Under the pieces are notes generated by a model. That model was not told where the DNA came from and made no database searches. It worked only from the letters and a program-made list of their open reading frames with translations. Shown here piece by piece: positions 11,201 through 20,289 of a stretch of DNA of 64,000 nt. The stretch covers positions 50,980,022-51,044,021 of the forward strand of contig CM064509.1 in NCBI GenBank assembly GCA_032716605.1, given 5' to 3'. Numbering within the stretch: position 1 is the stretch's first letter; every line of letters starts with the position of its first letter. Position numbers and translations under genes: made by a program. The stretch comes from Paralithodes platypus. Lineage: Eukaryota > Arthropoda > Malacostraca > Decapoda > Lithodidae.

Positions 11201-12447
11201 TGTTACAACCCGGAAGTTATGAAGTTTTAATTAGGCCTGGTAAGCACTACGGGTATGGTAACTCCCAAATTGTCACACTAGACTGAATAGATTAGAAGTG
11301 AATTCAGTGAGGAGAGTAATAGTCTGTTTAACAGACTTATGCCAAGACTCAGTAGTCTATTTTAGAGATGGTAGTTATAGTTTATATAGCAGTTTATTTA
11401 TGTAAGTTATTATATCATAAGCCACTTTAATCTTATAAACTTGACCACACCACTAACCCCTTTGTACCAAACTAATGCACATAATATGATGGTTAAGAAA
11501 AATAAAGATAATTTTAATATATATATATATAATTAATTATAAAAGAAAGGAGTCTATATTATATAAAGAATTGCAAGTAACTAGATTAAAAAGGAAAATA
11601 ATATATTTATATGAATATTAATATATAAATTATAATAATTTATCTCTATGAACAAACAAAAATAAAGGAAAAAAGAAAAAATACTTATATACTAATGTAA
11701 ACTAATGACACATAATAATAGGAATCAGACTATGACAGACAAGACACTACTCCCTGGTTATCAGCACAGCTAGCGGTATTCAGTAGCACACAATACAGGA
11801 TAACACCTCCACACAAATCTCCAGAAGCCGATATATCCAAGACGCTGGTTGAGTATATACTGATTTCATATGAATTCAAGATGAATTACAACACCCTCCG
11901 TCACAGCCTGAACCCCTTATACACGTACAGAAAGGTAACTAGAAAACAGAATATTGGCAAGTACAGTGCCATCTATTATTAACTCCTTGCGACATATATG
12001 ACGCGATCGCGTCATATGGAACTTATGACCAAAAACTCATATGACGCGATCGCGTCATATGGACTTATCTACATGCCTCTCCAATAAATCCATAGGACGC
12101 ACTAGCGTCATATGGAGCTCACTAAGTCCGGTAAGTTAGATGAAGATCTGTCGGTTGGTGGTAACCCTAGGTTCCTCCGACAATTCTAACAGCCAGCAGT
12201 CTGGTTTTGACAGTTGTGTGGTGCAGTGGCAATGATACCGGGTGCCCGCCTCCGTGGACTTACTGGAACATAATATGTCTGAAGGAGTTAAGAACATTAA
12301 ATAATATACAAAATGAATCAATTGACGCACTCAACTGAGACGTCATAGTCGACCCTGGCTGGCACAACAAAACAACTGAGTGCCGAGTCGAAAGGGGTCG
12401 AGCACAGCAGAAGCTCTCAAAGCTTCACAGTGGCGAGGGATGTGACA
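11201..12447 (-). repeat. 3' LTR of the Gmr1-like element (with MITE)
   Basis: It runs from TGTTACAACC to GGATGTGACA on the plus strand, that is TGTCACATCC...GGTTGTAACA in element orientation. It is nearly identical to 18193-19141 except for the extra 313 bp at 11979-12291. The pol ORF ends about 20 bp inside it. Confidence 0.92.
11979..12291. mobile_element. M4 TTAA MITE inside the LTR, 313 bp
   Basis: Ends are TTAACTCCTTGCGACATAT and, reversed, TTAACTCCTTCAGACATAT, bounded by TTAA on both sides. The partner LTR at 18193-19141 reads straight through the TTAA (CTATTATTAAAAACATT), proving a clean insertion. The left half has two copies of the perfect palindrome GACGCGATCGCGTC within CATATGACGC..GCGTCATATG, at about 12000-12020 and 12041-12060, and a degenerate third at about 12091-12113. 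Confidence 0.9.
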
Positions 12448-14458
12448 CATCCCCCTGGAAGACCTCCGAACAGGGAGAGGAGGACGAAGAAGCAAAAGAA
12501 GCCGACTGAAAGGAGGGTGGTAGATCCCTTGACAGTGTGTCAGCGATCCGATTGTCAACTCCTCGTATGTGACGCACAACCAGCTGGTACTCCTGAAGCT
12601 GTAGAGCCCATCTTAAAATCCGTTGATTGTTGTTCTTCATACGGTCAATGAAAGTAAGAGGGTTATGATCCGTATACACGTCAATGTGAGGCGAATGCTG
12701 AGGAAGGTAACAATCAAATTTCTTAATTGCCAGGACCAGAGCCAAAGCCTCCTTCTCCACAGTAGAGTACCCTCGCTGATGTCTTTTCAACTTTGTGGAG
12801 AAATAAGAGACTGGGTGGAGGATATCTTCATGGTACTGTAGGAGGACGGCTCCAACACCCTCACCACTGGCGTCTACCTGCAGTTGATATGGTTTGGCAG
12901 GATCAGGGGCACGGAGCACTGGGTAGGTGGACAGCAGAGTCTTCAGGTGGTGGAAGGCTGCCATACACGCGGGGGACCACACAAACGCCACCTTCGTGCT
13001 GGTTAGGTCGGTGAGAGGGGCGGCAATAGTGGCAAAGTTGCTGCAGAATCTCCGGTAAAAGCCACACATACCCAGGAACCTCATCAGAGACTTGCAGTCC
13101 TTAGGCTGGGGATAGTCCAAGATGCTCTCGATGTTGGCGGACTTCGGGCGCGCCATGCCTTGGCCCACCACATGGCCGAGATAAGTGACCGTGGCCCGGC
13201 CAAAATAGGATTTCGCAAGGTTGATGGTGAGGCCAGCCTTGGAGAGACGAGAAAGCAGCATCTCCAGCCGTACCAGATGCTCAGGCCACGTTTCTGCAAT
13301 TACAACAATGTCATCCAAGTAGCAGTCTACACCAACTAAACCAAGAATAGTATGAGACATGATTCGTTGGTAAGTGGCGGGAGCATTGATCATTCCGAAT
13401 GGCATTACTTTATATTGATAGAGACCAAAAGGGGTGGTGAATGCTGAAGTGATTTGAGCCCTGTCTGACATACCTATCGGATAATAACCTTTCTGAAGGT
13501 CAATAGTAGAAACAAATTTAGCCCTACCAACCTTATCAACTAAATCATCAATACGAGGAAGAGGGAAAGCATCAGGTACAGTGACCTTATTGAGCTTACG
13601 GTAATCTGTGCAAAGTCTACTGCTACTATCAGATTTAGGGACTAACAGACTGGGTGAAGCCCAAGGAGAGCAACTCTCTTCTATCAGGTCATTCTCCAAC
13701 ATAAAGTCAATTTCTTTCTTCATGATCAACTGCTTCTGGGGGTTTAGCCTATATGGTTGTTGCTTAATAGGTTTAACCATATCAGATGTTAGAATGACAT
13801 CATGCTGTTGTGAGTTATAAAACCCTGGGACATCTGAAGTAATTGAGGGATACTTTAGGAGTAACAATTTAAGATCTGCCTTCTGAGATGATGTAGTGCC
13901 AGGGAGGTAATCATCTAAATGGCGCAAGACCCGACTGTTTTTAGGATTTCCTATAGGTGATGGAATGTCAGTACCCTCAATTATATCAGGTCTACCAGGA
14001 TGTACATTTTCAGAATTGGTTACAAGACAGGGTTTAACCTGTTGTGAATCATCCTCTAAAGACCTTTCATAATATAGTTTGATTTGATTGATGTGAACTA
14101 GTTGTTGAGCTCTCCGTCTATCTGGAGTTTGAATAACATAGTTGAGTGGTGTCAATTTCTGAGAGACTATATAAGGACCAGAGTACTTACTTTTCAAGGC
14201 CTGACCTGGAATGGGTAGAAACAACAGAACCCTGTCACCTGTAGAGAATACACAAGGTTTAGTTTTAGAATCATAAATGTACTTAATTTTTGACTGACTA
14301 CGTTCAAGATTTTCCAAAGCTAGAGCACGCACAGAAGATAGTTTCAGCTTCAAAGAATTGATGTACTCAGAAACTGTGCGTAGAGGGTGATCAGAAACAG
14401 TCTTAAACCAAACATCTTTAAGTACTTTAAGAGGGCCCCTAATTTGGCGACCATACAA
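12425..14458 (-). CDS. Gypsy pol: integrase C-terminus, reverse transcriptase and RNase H
   Basis: An uninterrupted 677-codon frame. Residues 1-130 are the integrase C-terminal part, with a GPY/F-like segment KYSGPYIVSQKLTPLNYVIQ near residue 90. RT follows, with RLCTDYRKLNKVTVPDAFPL, FVSTIDLQKGYYPIGM, the FGMINAPATYQRIM block and the catalytic YLDDIVVIAE near residue 379. RNase H has QLQVDASGEGVGAVLLQ near 526, then STVEKEALALVLAIKKF and VYTDHNPLTFI. The stop is inside the 3' LTR. The start shown is only the first ATG. The true polyprotein begins upstream and is interrupted there. It copies element RNA to DNA. RT/RNase H downstream of integrase is the notable feature. Confidence 0.93.
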   Translation of the reverse strand: MYGRQIRGPLKVLKDVWFKTVSDHPLRTVSEYINSLKLKLSSVRALALENLERSQSKIKYIYDSKTKPCVFSTGDRVLLFLPIPGQALKSKYSGPYIVSQKLTPLNYVIQTPDRRRAQQLVHINQIKLYYERSLEDDSQQVKPCLVTNSENVHPGRPDIIEGTDIPSPIGNPKNSRVLRHLDDYLPGTTSSQKADLKLLLLKYPSITSDVPGFYNSQQHDVILTSDMVKPIKQQPYRLNPQKQLIMKKEIDFMLENDLIEESCSPWASPSLLVPKSDSSSRLCTDYRKLNKVTVPDAFPLPRIDDLVDKVGRAKFVSTIDLQKGYYPIGMSDRAQITSAFTTPFGLYQYKVMPFGMINAPATYQRIMSHTILGLVGVDCYLDDIVVIAETWPEHLVRLEMLLSRLSKAGLTINLAKSYFGRATVTYLGHVVGQGMARPKSANIESILDYPQPKDCKSLMRFLGMCGFYRRFCSNFATIAAPLTDLTSTKVAFVWSPACMAAFHHLKTLLSTYPVLRAPDPAKPYQLQVDASGEGVGAVLLQYHEDILHPVSYFSTKLKRHQRGYSTVEKEALALVLAIKKFDCYLPQHSPHIDVYTDHNPLTFIDRMKNNNQRILRWALQLQEYQLVVRHIRGVDNRIADTLSRDLPPSFQSASFASSSSSPCSEVFQGDVSHPSPL

Positions 14459-15607
14459 GAGCTCGAAGGGTGAGTGGCCTAGTGATTCTTGTGGGCATTC
14501 TCTTATGGCAAACAGAGAAAGTCTATGTTTTCATCCCAGTCCTTCTCAGTTTCAATGCAATATTTTTTAATAAGTGACTTAAAGCTCTGGTGAAATCTTT
14601 CAAGGCAACCCTGGGACTGTGGATGGTAGGCTGTGGCAAAATGGTGGTGAATATTCAACTCTTTCAGGACTCTGACATCATCTTACTTGTAAAATTTGTA
14701 CCTTGATCAGTTTGAATGTCTTTAGGAATACCCACCCTACTAAAGAGGTGCAGTAAGTGTTTTACCACTTGTCCAGCCTTTATGTCCTTCAGAGGGTAAG
14801 CCTCAGGGTACCTAGTAGAAGTGTCCATGACAGTAAGGAGATACTGATTACCTTAGTCCTGGGAAGAGGTCCAACACAATCTATAACAATGCGCTCAAAC
14901 GGCTCAGTAGTGACAGGAATTGGCTTAAAAGGAGCAGGGGGAATGACTTCATTAGGCTTACCTGCGATTTGGCATGTATGACAGGTCTTAACATACTGGG
15001 CAACGTCATTCTTGACTCCTGGCCAGTAAAAATGAGCAAGTACCTTTTTATATGTATTTTGTTGTCCCAAATGTCCCGCTAAACCGTCATGAGCCAATTC
15101 CATAACAGACCTGCGAATAGAAGTGGGAATGACTACTTGATGAACAGTGGACCAGGTATCAGCATCAGCCTTATCTGGAGGATGGAAACTTCTCATAAGC
15201 ACACTTTCATGATAGTAAAAACATGGGTTTTTTCCTGCAGTGGGTGTGTCTGCTACATGTCTGATTTTAGCTAGTGTAGGATCTATCTCTTGAGCCTGAA
15301 TCAGATTATCCTTGCTCAGATTCTGATATAATAAGTTATCACAAGGTGATGGCAAGGCTAGGTTTGGGCAAGGAGCAGTAACAGTTTGTGAGCGGGTAAC
15401 TGCACATACGGGGAAGACAGGAGGATGTTTTTGATCGAGTGGCTCAGTGGGACTCCTCTCCATGGGTTTGTTTGACAGGACCAATTCTGGAATCAGACCG
15501 TTCCCTGCCAAATCATTCCCCAGAAGAAAAGTCACACCAGCAACAGGGATCTTATCACGAATGGCTACTATTACCTCTCCTTTGAGTAATCCACTGTCTA
15601 GCACCAC
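14459..15607 (-). pseudogene. Gypsy integrase, zinc-binding domain and core, frameshifted
   Basis: The frame 15607-14789 carries the HHCC zinc-binding domain (AHDGLAGHLGQQNTYKKVLA, then FYWPGVKNDVAQYVKTCHTC) and the first core Asp in RIVIDCVGPLPRTK. Just after this the frame breaks near 14860. The remaining core is readable in other frames between 14790 and 14459: IQTDQGTNFTSK near 14700 gives the second Asp, and a SPRVALKDF/LERFHQ-type segment near 14600 gives the Glu. At least two frameshifts separate these pieces. The intact enzyme would insert the cDNA into DNA. It lies directly upstream of RT, so the domain order is INT then RT. Confidence 0.85.
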
Positions 15608-15858
15608 TTTAGCAATAGGTGCTCCTTTGCCTGCATCTAGACTCTAGAGATAGTAGTTTAATTTTTTTCCCAGTGAATGTGTTTTCTACCGATGGTAAAG
15701 CTTTCTTGCACAATATACTCTGAGCTGACCCTGTATCCCTAAGAATGGTAACTGGATATTGGGGAAAACCCTTACCTGTAGAGACAGTACCTGATACCTT
15801 GAATGCAGAGAATACATCTTTAGGAGAATTAGTAGCAACACATGTGATAGGTCTCTCA
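15608..15858 (-). pseudogene. Gypsy aspartic protease region, broken
   Basis: The minus strand reads QYPVTILRDTGSAQSILCKK at about 15708-15767, containing the DTG active-site triplet of retroviral-type aspartic proteases. A few codons later a stop separates it from the SLDAGKGAPIAKVVLDSGLL segment that enters the integrase frame. Its position between the gag zinc knuckle and integrase is the expected one for PR. Confidence 0.7.
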
Positions 15859-16056
15859 CTAGATGTACCTGGGTTTTTTTTTTGTAGGATTAGTCTTAGA
15901 TGTTGTGAGAGTAAGTTTATATGCAGATGAGGTCTTACACTTAGGGTGTTGACAATTCAAGATATCATGACCTGACTGCTTACAATAGGTACAGCAATCA
16001 GTAGTGCTATTAATTTTCCTATTGAACTTAGGAGATCTGTTGTCCACCAGCCACAT
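15859..16056 (-). pseudogene. Gag zinc knuckle of the Gmr1-like element
   Basis: This frame encodes CCTYCKQSGHDILNCQHPKC, a CX2CX4HX4C zinc knuckle used in retrotransposon nucleocapsids to bind RNA. It overlaps the end of the preceding gag frame in another phase, so a frameshift separates it from the capsid part, whether by mutation or programmed I cannot say. Confidence 0.75.
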
Positions 16057-16618
16057 TCAGAGGGTTATAGTTAGAGGATGATTTTACATTAAGGGTCCTG
16101 GATTTATCTTTGCAATGGAGATTCCTGTGGATAAGTGCATACGCATCCGCCAGCTGTGCTGCTTTGATCAAGTCTGTCTCTCCCTTCTCTTCTAGGTAAA
16201 CTAACAAACTAAATGGTAACTTCCTCTTCCATTCCTCCAAAACAACACAATTAACTAGCTTAGCATATGTAGTGATATCAGAGGTGTCTAGCCACTTCTT
16301 ACACAGGCGGAACTTCTCCCTAGCAAACTCCAAGAAGGTGTGTTTTTCAGGTTTAGCATAGTTACGAAACTTTTTACGATAACTATCAGGGGTGACTGCA
16401 TAGGCATCAAGTATGGCCTTCTTAACAAACTCGTAATCATCAAAGGTTTCCAGATTCGAAAAAACAGTGGAAGCCCTACCCACCAACTTAGGTTGTAGTA
16501 ACCAAGGCCATTCCTGCTTCTCCCACTGAAGATGCTGGGCCGTCTTCTCGAAGGTGACGAAAAAAGCATCAGGATCGTCCTCGTGAAAAGTTGGTAGTAG
16601 TGGGATGTTCTTAGCCAA
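16028..16618 (-). CDS. Gag capsid-like domain of the Gmr1-like element
   Basis: 196 residues beginning MAKNIPLLPTFHEDDPDAFF and continuing with WPWLLQPKLVGRASTVFSNL, AYAVTPDSYRKKFRNYAK and FAREKFRLCKKWLDTSDI. This has the look of the SCAN-related capsid fold found in Gmr1/Gypsy gag proteins. It would build the virus-like particle. The upstream coiled-coil part of gag is in another frame because of a 29-bp tandem duplication near 16633-16690, so the start here is an internal methionine. Confidence 0.75.
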   Translation of the reverse strand: MAKNIPLLPTFHEDDPDAFFVTFEKTAQHLQWEKQEWPWLLQPKLVGRASTVFSNLETFDDYEFVKKAILDAYAVTPDSYRKKFRNYAKPEKHTFLEFAREKFRLCKKWLDTSDITTYAKLVNCVVLEEWKRKLPFSLLVYLEEKGETDLIKAAQLADAYALIHRNLHCKDKSRTLNVKSSSNYNPLNVAGGQQIS

Positions 16619-16639
16619 GTTAAGAGTCGTCGGCTTCTG

Positions 16640-17283
16640 GTGAGAGATACTTTGTTGATGAAGTTCTGGTGAGTTATACTTTGTTGATGAAGTTTGGCTT
16701 GTTCAAGTTCCAGTTTGGCTCGTTCAAGTTCCCGGTCCTTCTCAAGTTTGACTCGATCATGTTCCCGGTCCTTCTCAAGTTTGACTCGTTCATGTTCCCG
16801 GTCCTTCTCAAGTTTGACTCGTTCATGTTCCCGGTCCTTCTCTCTTTCTTCAAGTTTGGCTCGTTCAAGATCCAGTTTGGCTCGTTCAAGTTCCTGGGTC
16901 TTCTCAAGTTTGATTTGTTCAAATTCATATTCATATTGAAGTTTGAGTTTTTCTATGGCAAGTCTCTCTTCAAGATAGTGTGCTGGAGGTGGTGGAATAA
17001 CTTTATCCGCTTGGCTATCATCAGAGTGAGACTGGGGAGACAACTGCATCGGCGTAGAAGTCATGGGTGTGAATTCATCTATAGCTTCTGGAGGTAAATG
17101 TGGTCTCCTAACCAAGTCTTCTATGACAAGGTTTTTTATTTGTTCTTTGGTGTGGGAACTTTCAAAAGGAATGTCAAAGGTGATGGCCATATACTTCCAC
17201 TGGTCTTTCGAAATCACTCGATCCCTGAGAAGACTAATGGAAGGCTCATTACAAAAGTGTTTTAAGTTAAAAGGTTCCGTCAT
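16640..17283 (-). CDS. Gag N-terminal part with charged coiled-coil repeats
   Basis: Starts MTEPFNLKHFCNEPSISLLR at 17283. It has a folded-looking first 70 residues, a QSHSDDSQADKV linker, then a long charged helix from about residue 105 built on the 11-residue unit LEKDREHERVK, repeated several times (33-bp DNA repeats at about 16735-16860). The frame then continues wrongly through the capsid region as far as 16288 because of the 29-bp duplication. A coiled coil at the gag N-terminus suggests multimerisation. Confidence 0.75.
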
Positions 17284-18172
17284 GTCTAAGCGTAACTACA
17301 GAATACTCGGAAGAGAAAATTACCCTTTAATCTGTTCCAAGGATGGGATAGTCACGAGATAACAGGTGGGGAATGACTCGTTCCGCTGGGAATCAAGAGA
17401 TGAGTTGACATGCATAGGTGAGATTATAGATATCTAGGAGAATTATGATCTGCCTAGTATAGACGTGTACATCATGATACAGGTAGAGGGACATTTAAAT
17501 ATCAATCTAGTTTTTATTTTAATTTGAACTCCCTATTAAACTACGTGAATTGAGGGCAGAAAGAAACCCAAGACAAAGCTACCGTTACTTTATCAAAGGA
17601 GACCTGTTCAGCAGTGATACACGGACACACGATTCTATAGAGAGAGGATAAGAAGTAAGAGAGACTATGGCTCATCAATACTACTAAGATTAGGAATTAT
17701 AGTAATCGTGTATGGTCTAACCTATAGTTATATTGTTCTATGGTTGACATATGATGAGGTCAGTCCTACTCTGAAATAAATTATTTAAGGGTGACTCAGG
17801 GGATGACCAGTGATGATTTGTAATCTATCACGAGATACTCTAGGATATACTTGGTACCGTCTGCCAAAGGTGATACAAGTATGAAGGAGTAGGAGGAATG
17901 AGATGAGCGCCTGAACACATCCTAGTATTATGTATCAATGTTCCCTGTAATTGTGAGGGAGAGCTATTTTTGTAATCTTACCTTGTTGTACAAACCAAAT
18001 TATAGATAGGAATGAATATTTAAACAACATAAGCAAGAAAACAAGAGATCTAATAGTAAAGATTCCTTTACGACGTGGTATGGTATAAAATATCAATTAA
18101 ATTACAAATATATGATCAGTAAGGTAACGGAAGTCAGCAATGGAAGTCAAGTAAAATGGCAAAAAAAAAAAA
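17284..18172 (-). other. Untranslated leader of the Gmr1-like element
   Basis: About 890 bp between the primer binding site and the gag start with no supported ORF. The length is within the range for Gypsy-group elements. Confidence 0.6.
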
Positions 18173-18190
18173 ATCCCGGTCAGGCCCCCA
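18173..18190 (-). promoter_or_regulatory. tRNA primer binding site
   Basis: Two bases inside the 5' LTR, the minus strand reads TGGGGGCCTGACCGGGAT, an 18-base match to the general form of a tRNA 3' end (CCA complement TGG followed by a T-arm complement). It resembles the proline-tRNA primer site TGGGGG..CCGGGAT known from retroviruses but differs centrally, so the tRNA identity is unsure. Confidence 0.75.
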
Positions 18191-18192
18191 TT

Positions 18193-19141
18193 TGTTACAA
18201 CCCGGAAGTTATGAGGAGTTTTAATTAGGCCTGGTAAGCACTACGGGTATGGTAACTCCCAAATTGTCACACTAGACTGAATAGATTAGAAGTGAATTCA
18301 GTGAGGAGAGTAATAGTCTGTTTAACAGACTTATGCCAAGACTCAGTAGTCTATTTTAGAGATGGTAGTTATAGTTTATATAGCAGTTTATTTATGTAAG
18401 TTATTATATCATAAGCCACTTTGATCTTATAAACTTGACCACACCACTAACCCCTTTGTACCAAACTAATGCACATAATATGATGGTTAAGAAAAATAAA
18501 GATAATTTTAATATATATATATATATATAATTAATTATAAAAGAAAGGAGTCTATATTATATAAAGAATTGCAAGTAACTAGATTAAAAAGGAAAATAAT
18601 ATATTTATATGAATATTAATATATAAATTATAATAATTTATCTCTATGAACAAACAAACAAAAATAAAGGAAAAAAGAAAAAAAACTTATATACTAATGT
18701 AAACTAATGACACACGTAATAATAGGAATCAGGCTATGACAGACAAGACACTACTCCCTGGTTATCAGCACAGCTAGCGGTATTTAGTAGTACACAATAC
18801 AGGATAACACCTCCACACAAATCTCCAGGAGCCGATATATCCAAGACGCTGGTTGAGTATATACTGATTTCATATGAATTCAAGATGAATTACAACACCC
18901 TCCGTCACAGCCTGAACCCCTTATACACGTACAGAAAGGTAACTAGAAAACAGAAGATTGGCAAGTACAGCGCCATCTATTATTAAAAACATTAAATAAT
19001 ATACAAAATGAATCAATTGACGCACTCAACTGAGACGTCATAGTCGACCCTGGCTGGCCAACAAAACAACTGAGTGCCGAGTCGAAAGGGGTCGAGCACA
19101 GCAGAAACTCTTGAAGCTTCACAGTGGCGAGGGATGTGACA
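18193..19141 (-). repeat. 5' LTR of the Gmr1-like element
   Basis: 949 bp bounded by TGTTACAACC and GGATGTGACA (plus strand), matching the LTR at 11201-12447 without its MITE. A TA run lies near 18511-18529. It serves here as the empty-site control for the M4 insertion. Confidence 0.92.
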
Positions 19142-19209
<68 letters not shown>

Positions 19210-19215
19210 ATACTG
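19142..19215. repeat. TA microsatellite, right flank of the Gypsy element
   Basis: Nearly pure TA followed by a short GTGT run. It is the continuation of the tract at 11075-11200. Confidence 0.9.
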
Positions 19216-19535
19216 TATATATATTCCGTATGTGTATGTCTAGATGTAAAACATATCTTGAACGAAAAACGTGGGAATCTTTGTTAGTAAACATAATTTT
19301 TTCTTGTTCAACGTTTCTTTTTCACTAAATATACTTGTATTCATATAATTAACTTTTTCCATGTGGATACTTTTGTGTTGACATGGATGAATGTGGTCTT
19401 GCTTTAGTATGCTCATGTTTTAACTGGAAACTCTTGAAATACTCTACATTTTCTCGCTCATTGCCTATACCAGGCTTAATGATAATAACATGCATTCCTA
19501 CTCTGTTTAGTACACTCATTTTCTTCCAATTTAGT

Positions 19536-20022
19536 TTAACCCTTAATTAGAGGCTCACCACATAAGTCGAGTTAAATAAAGCTGGACTATGTGGCGGCGC
19601 TCGACATAGGTCGAGTGGCAATTTCAGCACGTAATGTTGCTGAGAGAGAGAGACAAGTGGTGGCAGGAGAGTAGCGAGCGTATGACTGCTCCAGACCACC
19701 GCGGCGAACATACTGACATGAATCCCAGCTCCCTCCTCCCTCTCTCACTCGCTATATAAGGAATTGTATCGGGAAAGTGGCTAATTACATGCTTTTTGCA
19801 CTCGCGTTGCACGGTTATTGCAAGAAAACTAGCCATCATAAAAGGATCGTTATGGTGTCATTCGAAAGCTCTGTTTATGCCCTTTCAGGGATAGGTCTTG
19901 TTTTACGTTCTGGGTCTTATTTAGGCATGAAAATGATCACGTAAACAGCCCTATTTTGGCTAAAAACACCCCGCTCGGCGGTACATATAAATAAACCGCA
20001 TAGGCCGCTCGTAAGGTGTTAA
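19536..20022. mobile_element. M3 TTAA MITE, 487 bp
   Basis: Begins TTAACCCTTAATTAG and ends CGCTCGTAAGGTGTTAA. A second copy of exactly the same length lies in opposite orientation at 31120-31606. Shared interior landmarks include GTGGTGGCAGGAGAGTAGCG, a short GA run, and CACCGCGGCGAAC. It is noncoding. The short ORF across it (19624-19839) recurs in the other copy only because the DNA is repeated. Confidence 0.82.
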
Positions 20023-20289
20023 AGATTTGTCAAATAACTAAATTATATTTACGTTACGAAGAATCTTTTGTATTTAATGTGTTGTGCCTGAGAGCAGCTT
20101 AGATATTGTAGCCTTCAGATCAGCATTTTTAGTGTATGTTGTAAGTTAACATTATTTGTGTTGAAATACAGTATATGCATTCTATAGTTATGTTCAAGTT
20201 CGATTGTATGCTACTTCCCAAACTATTTGCATAGTTGAAGGAATGTAAAATACCTTACACTTTCTGTACGAATCAATAAATCAAGAATG

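Larger units (their letters stand above)
11201..19141 (-). mobile_element. Gmr1-like Ty3/Gypsy LTR retrotransposon, complete but defective
   Basis: Complete minus-strand element: 5' LTR 18193-19141, primer binding site, leader, gag, protease, integrase, reverse transcriptase, RNase H, polypurine run, and 3' LTR 11201-12447. Flanks both read ATAT, consistent with a 4-bp duplication in a TA microsatellite. Integrase lies upstream of RT, an order seen in Copia and in the Gmr1 group of Gypsy elements rather than ordinary Gypsy. The two LTRs differ at few positions apart from one MITE in the left one, so insertion is fairly recent. Frameshifts in gag, at the protease-integrase junction and in the integrase core make it nonautonomous now. 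Confidence 0.9.

Noticed and set aside
11034..11286. Open frames rich in I and Y over the TA tract
   Set aside because: They translate an alternating TA microsatellite and part of an LTR. There is no conserved motif.
16669..17097. Plus-strand frame rich in F, K and S
   Set aside because: Complement of the gag coiled-coil repeats.
19624..19839. 71-codon frame found twice (also 31303-31518)
   Set aside because: It recurs only because the M3 MITE is repeated. It has no motif and MITEs are noncoding.
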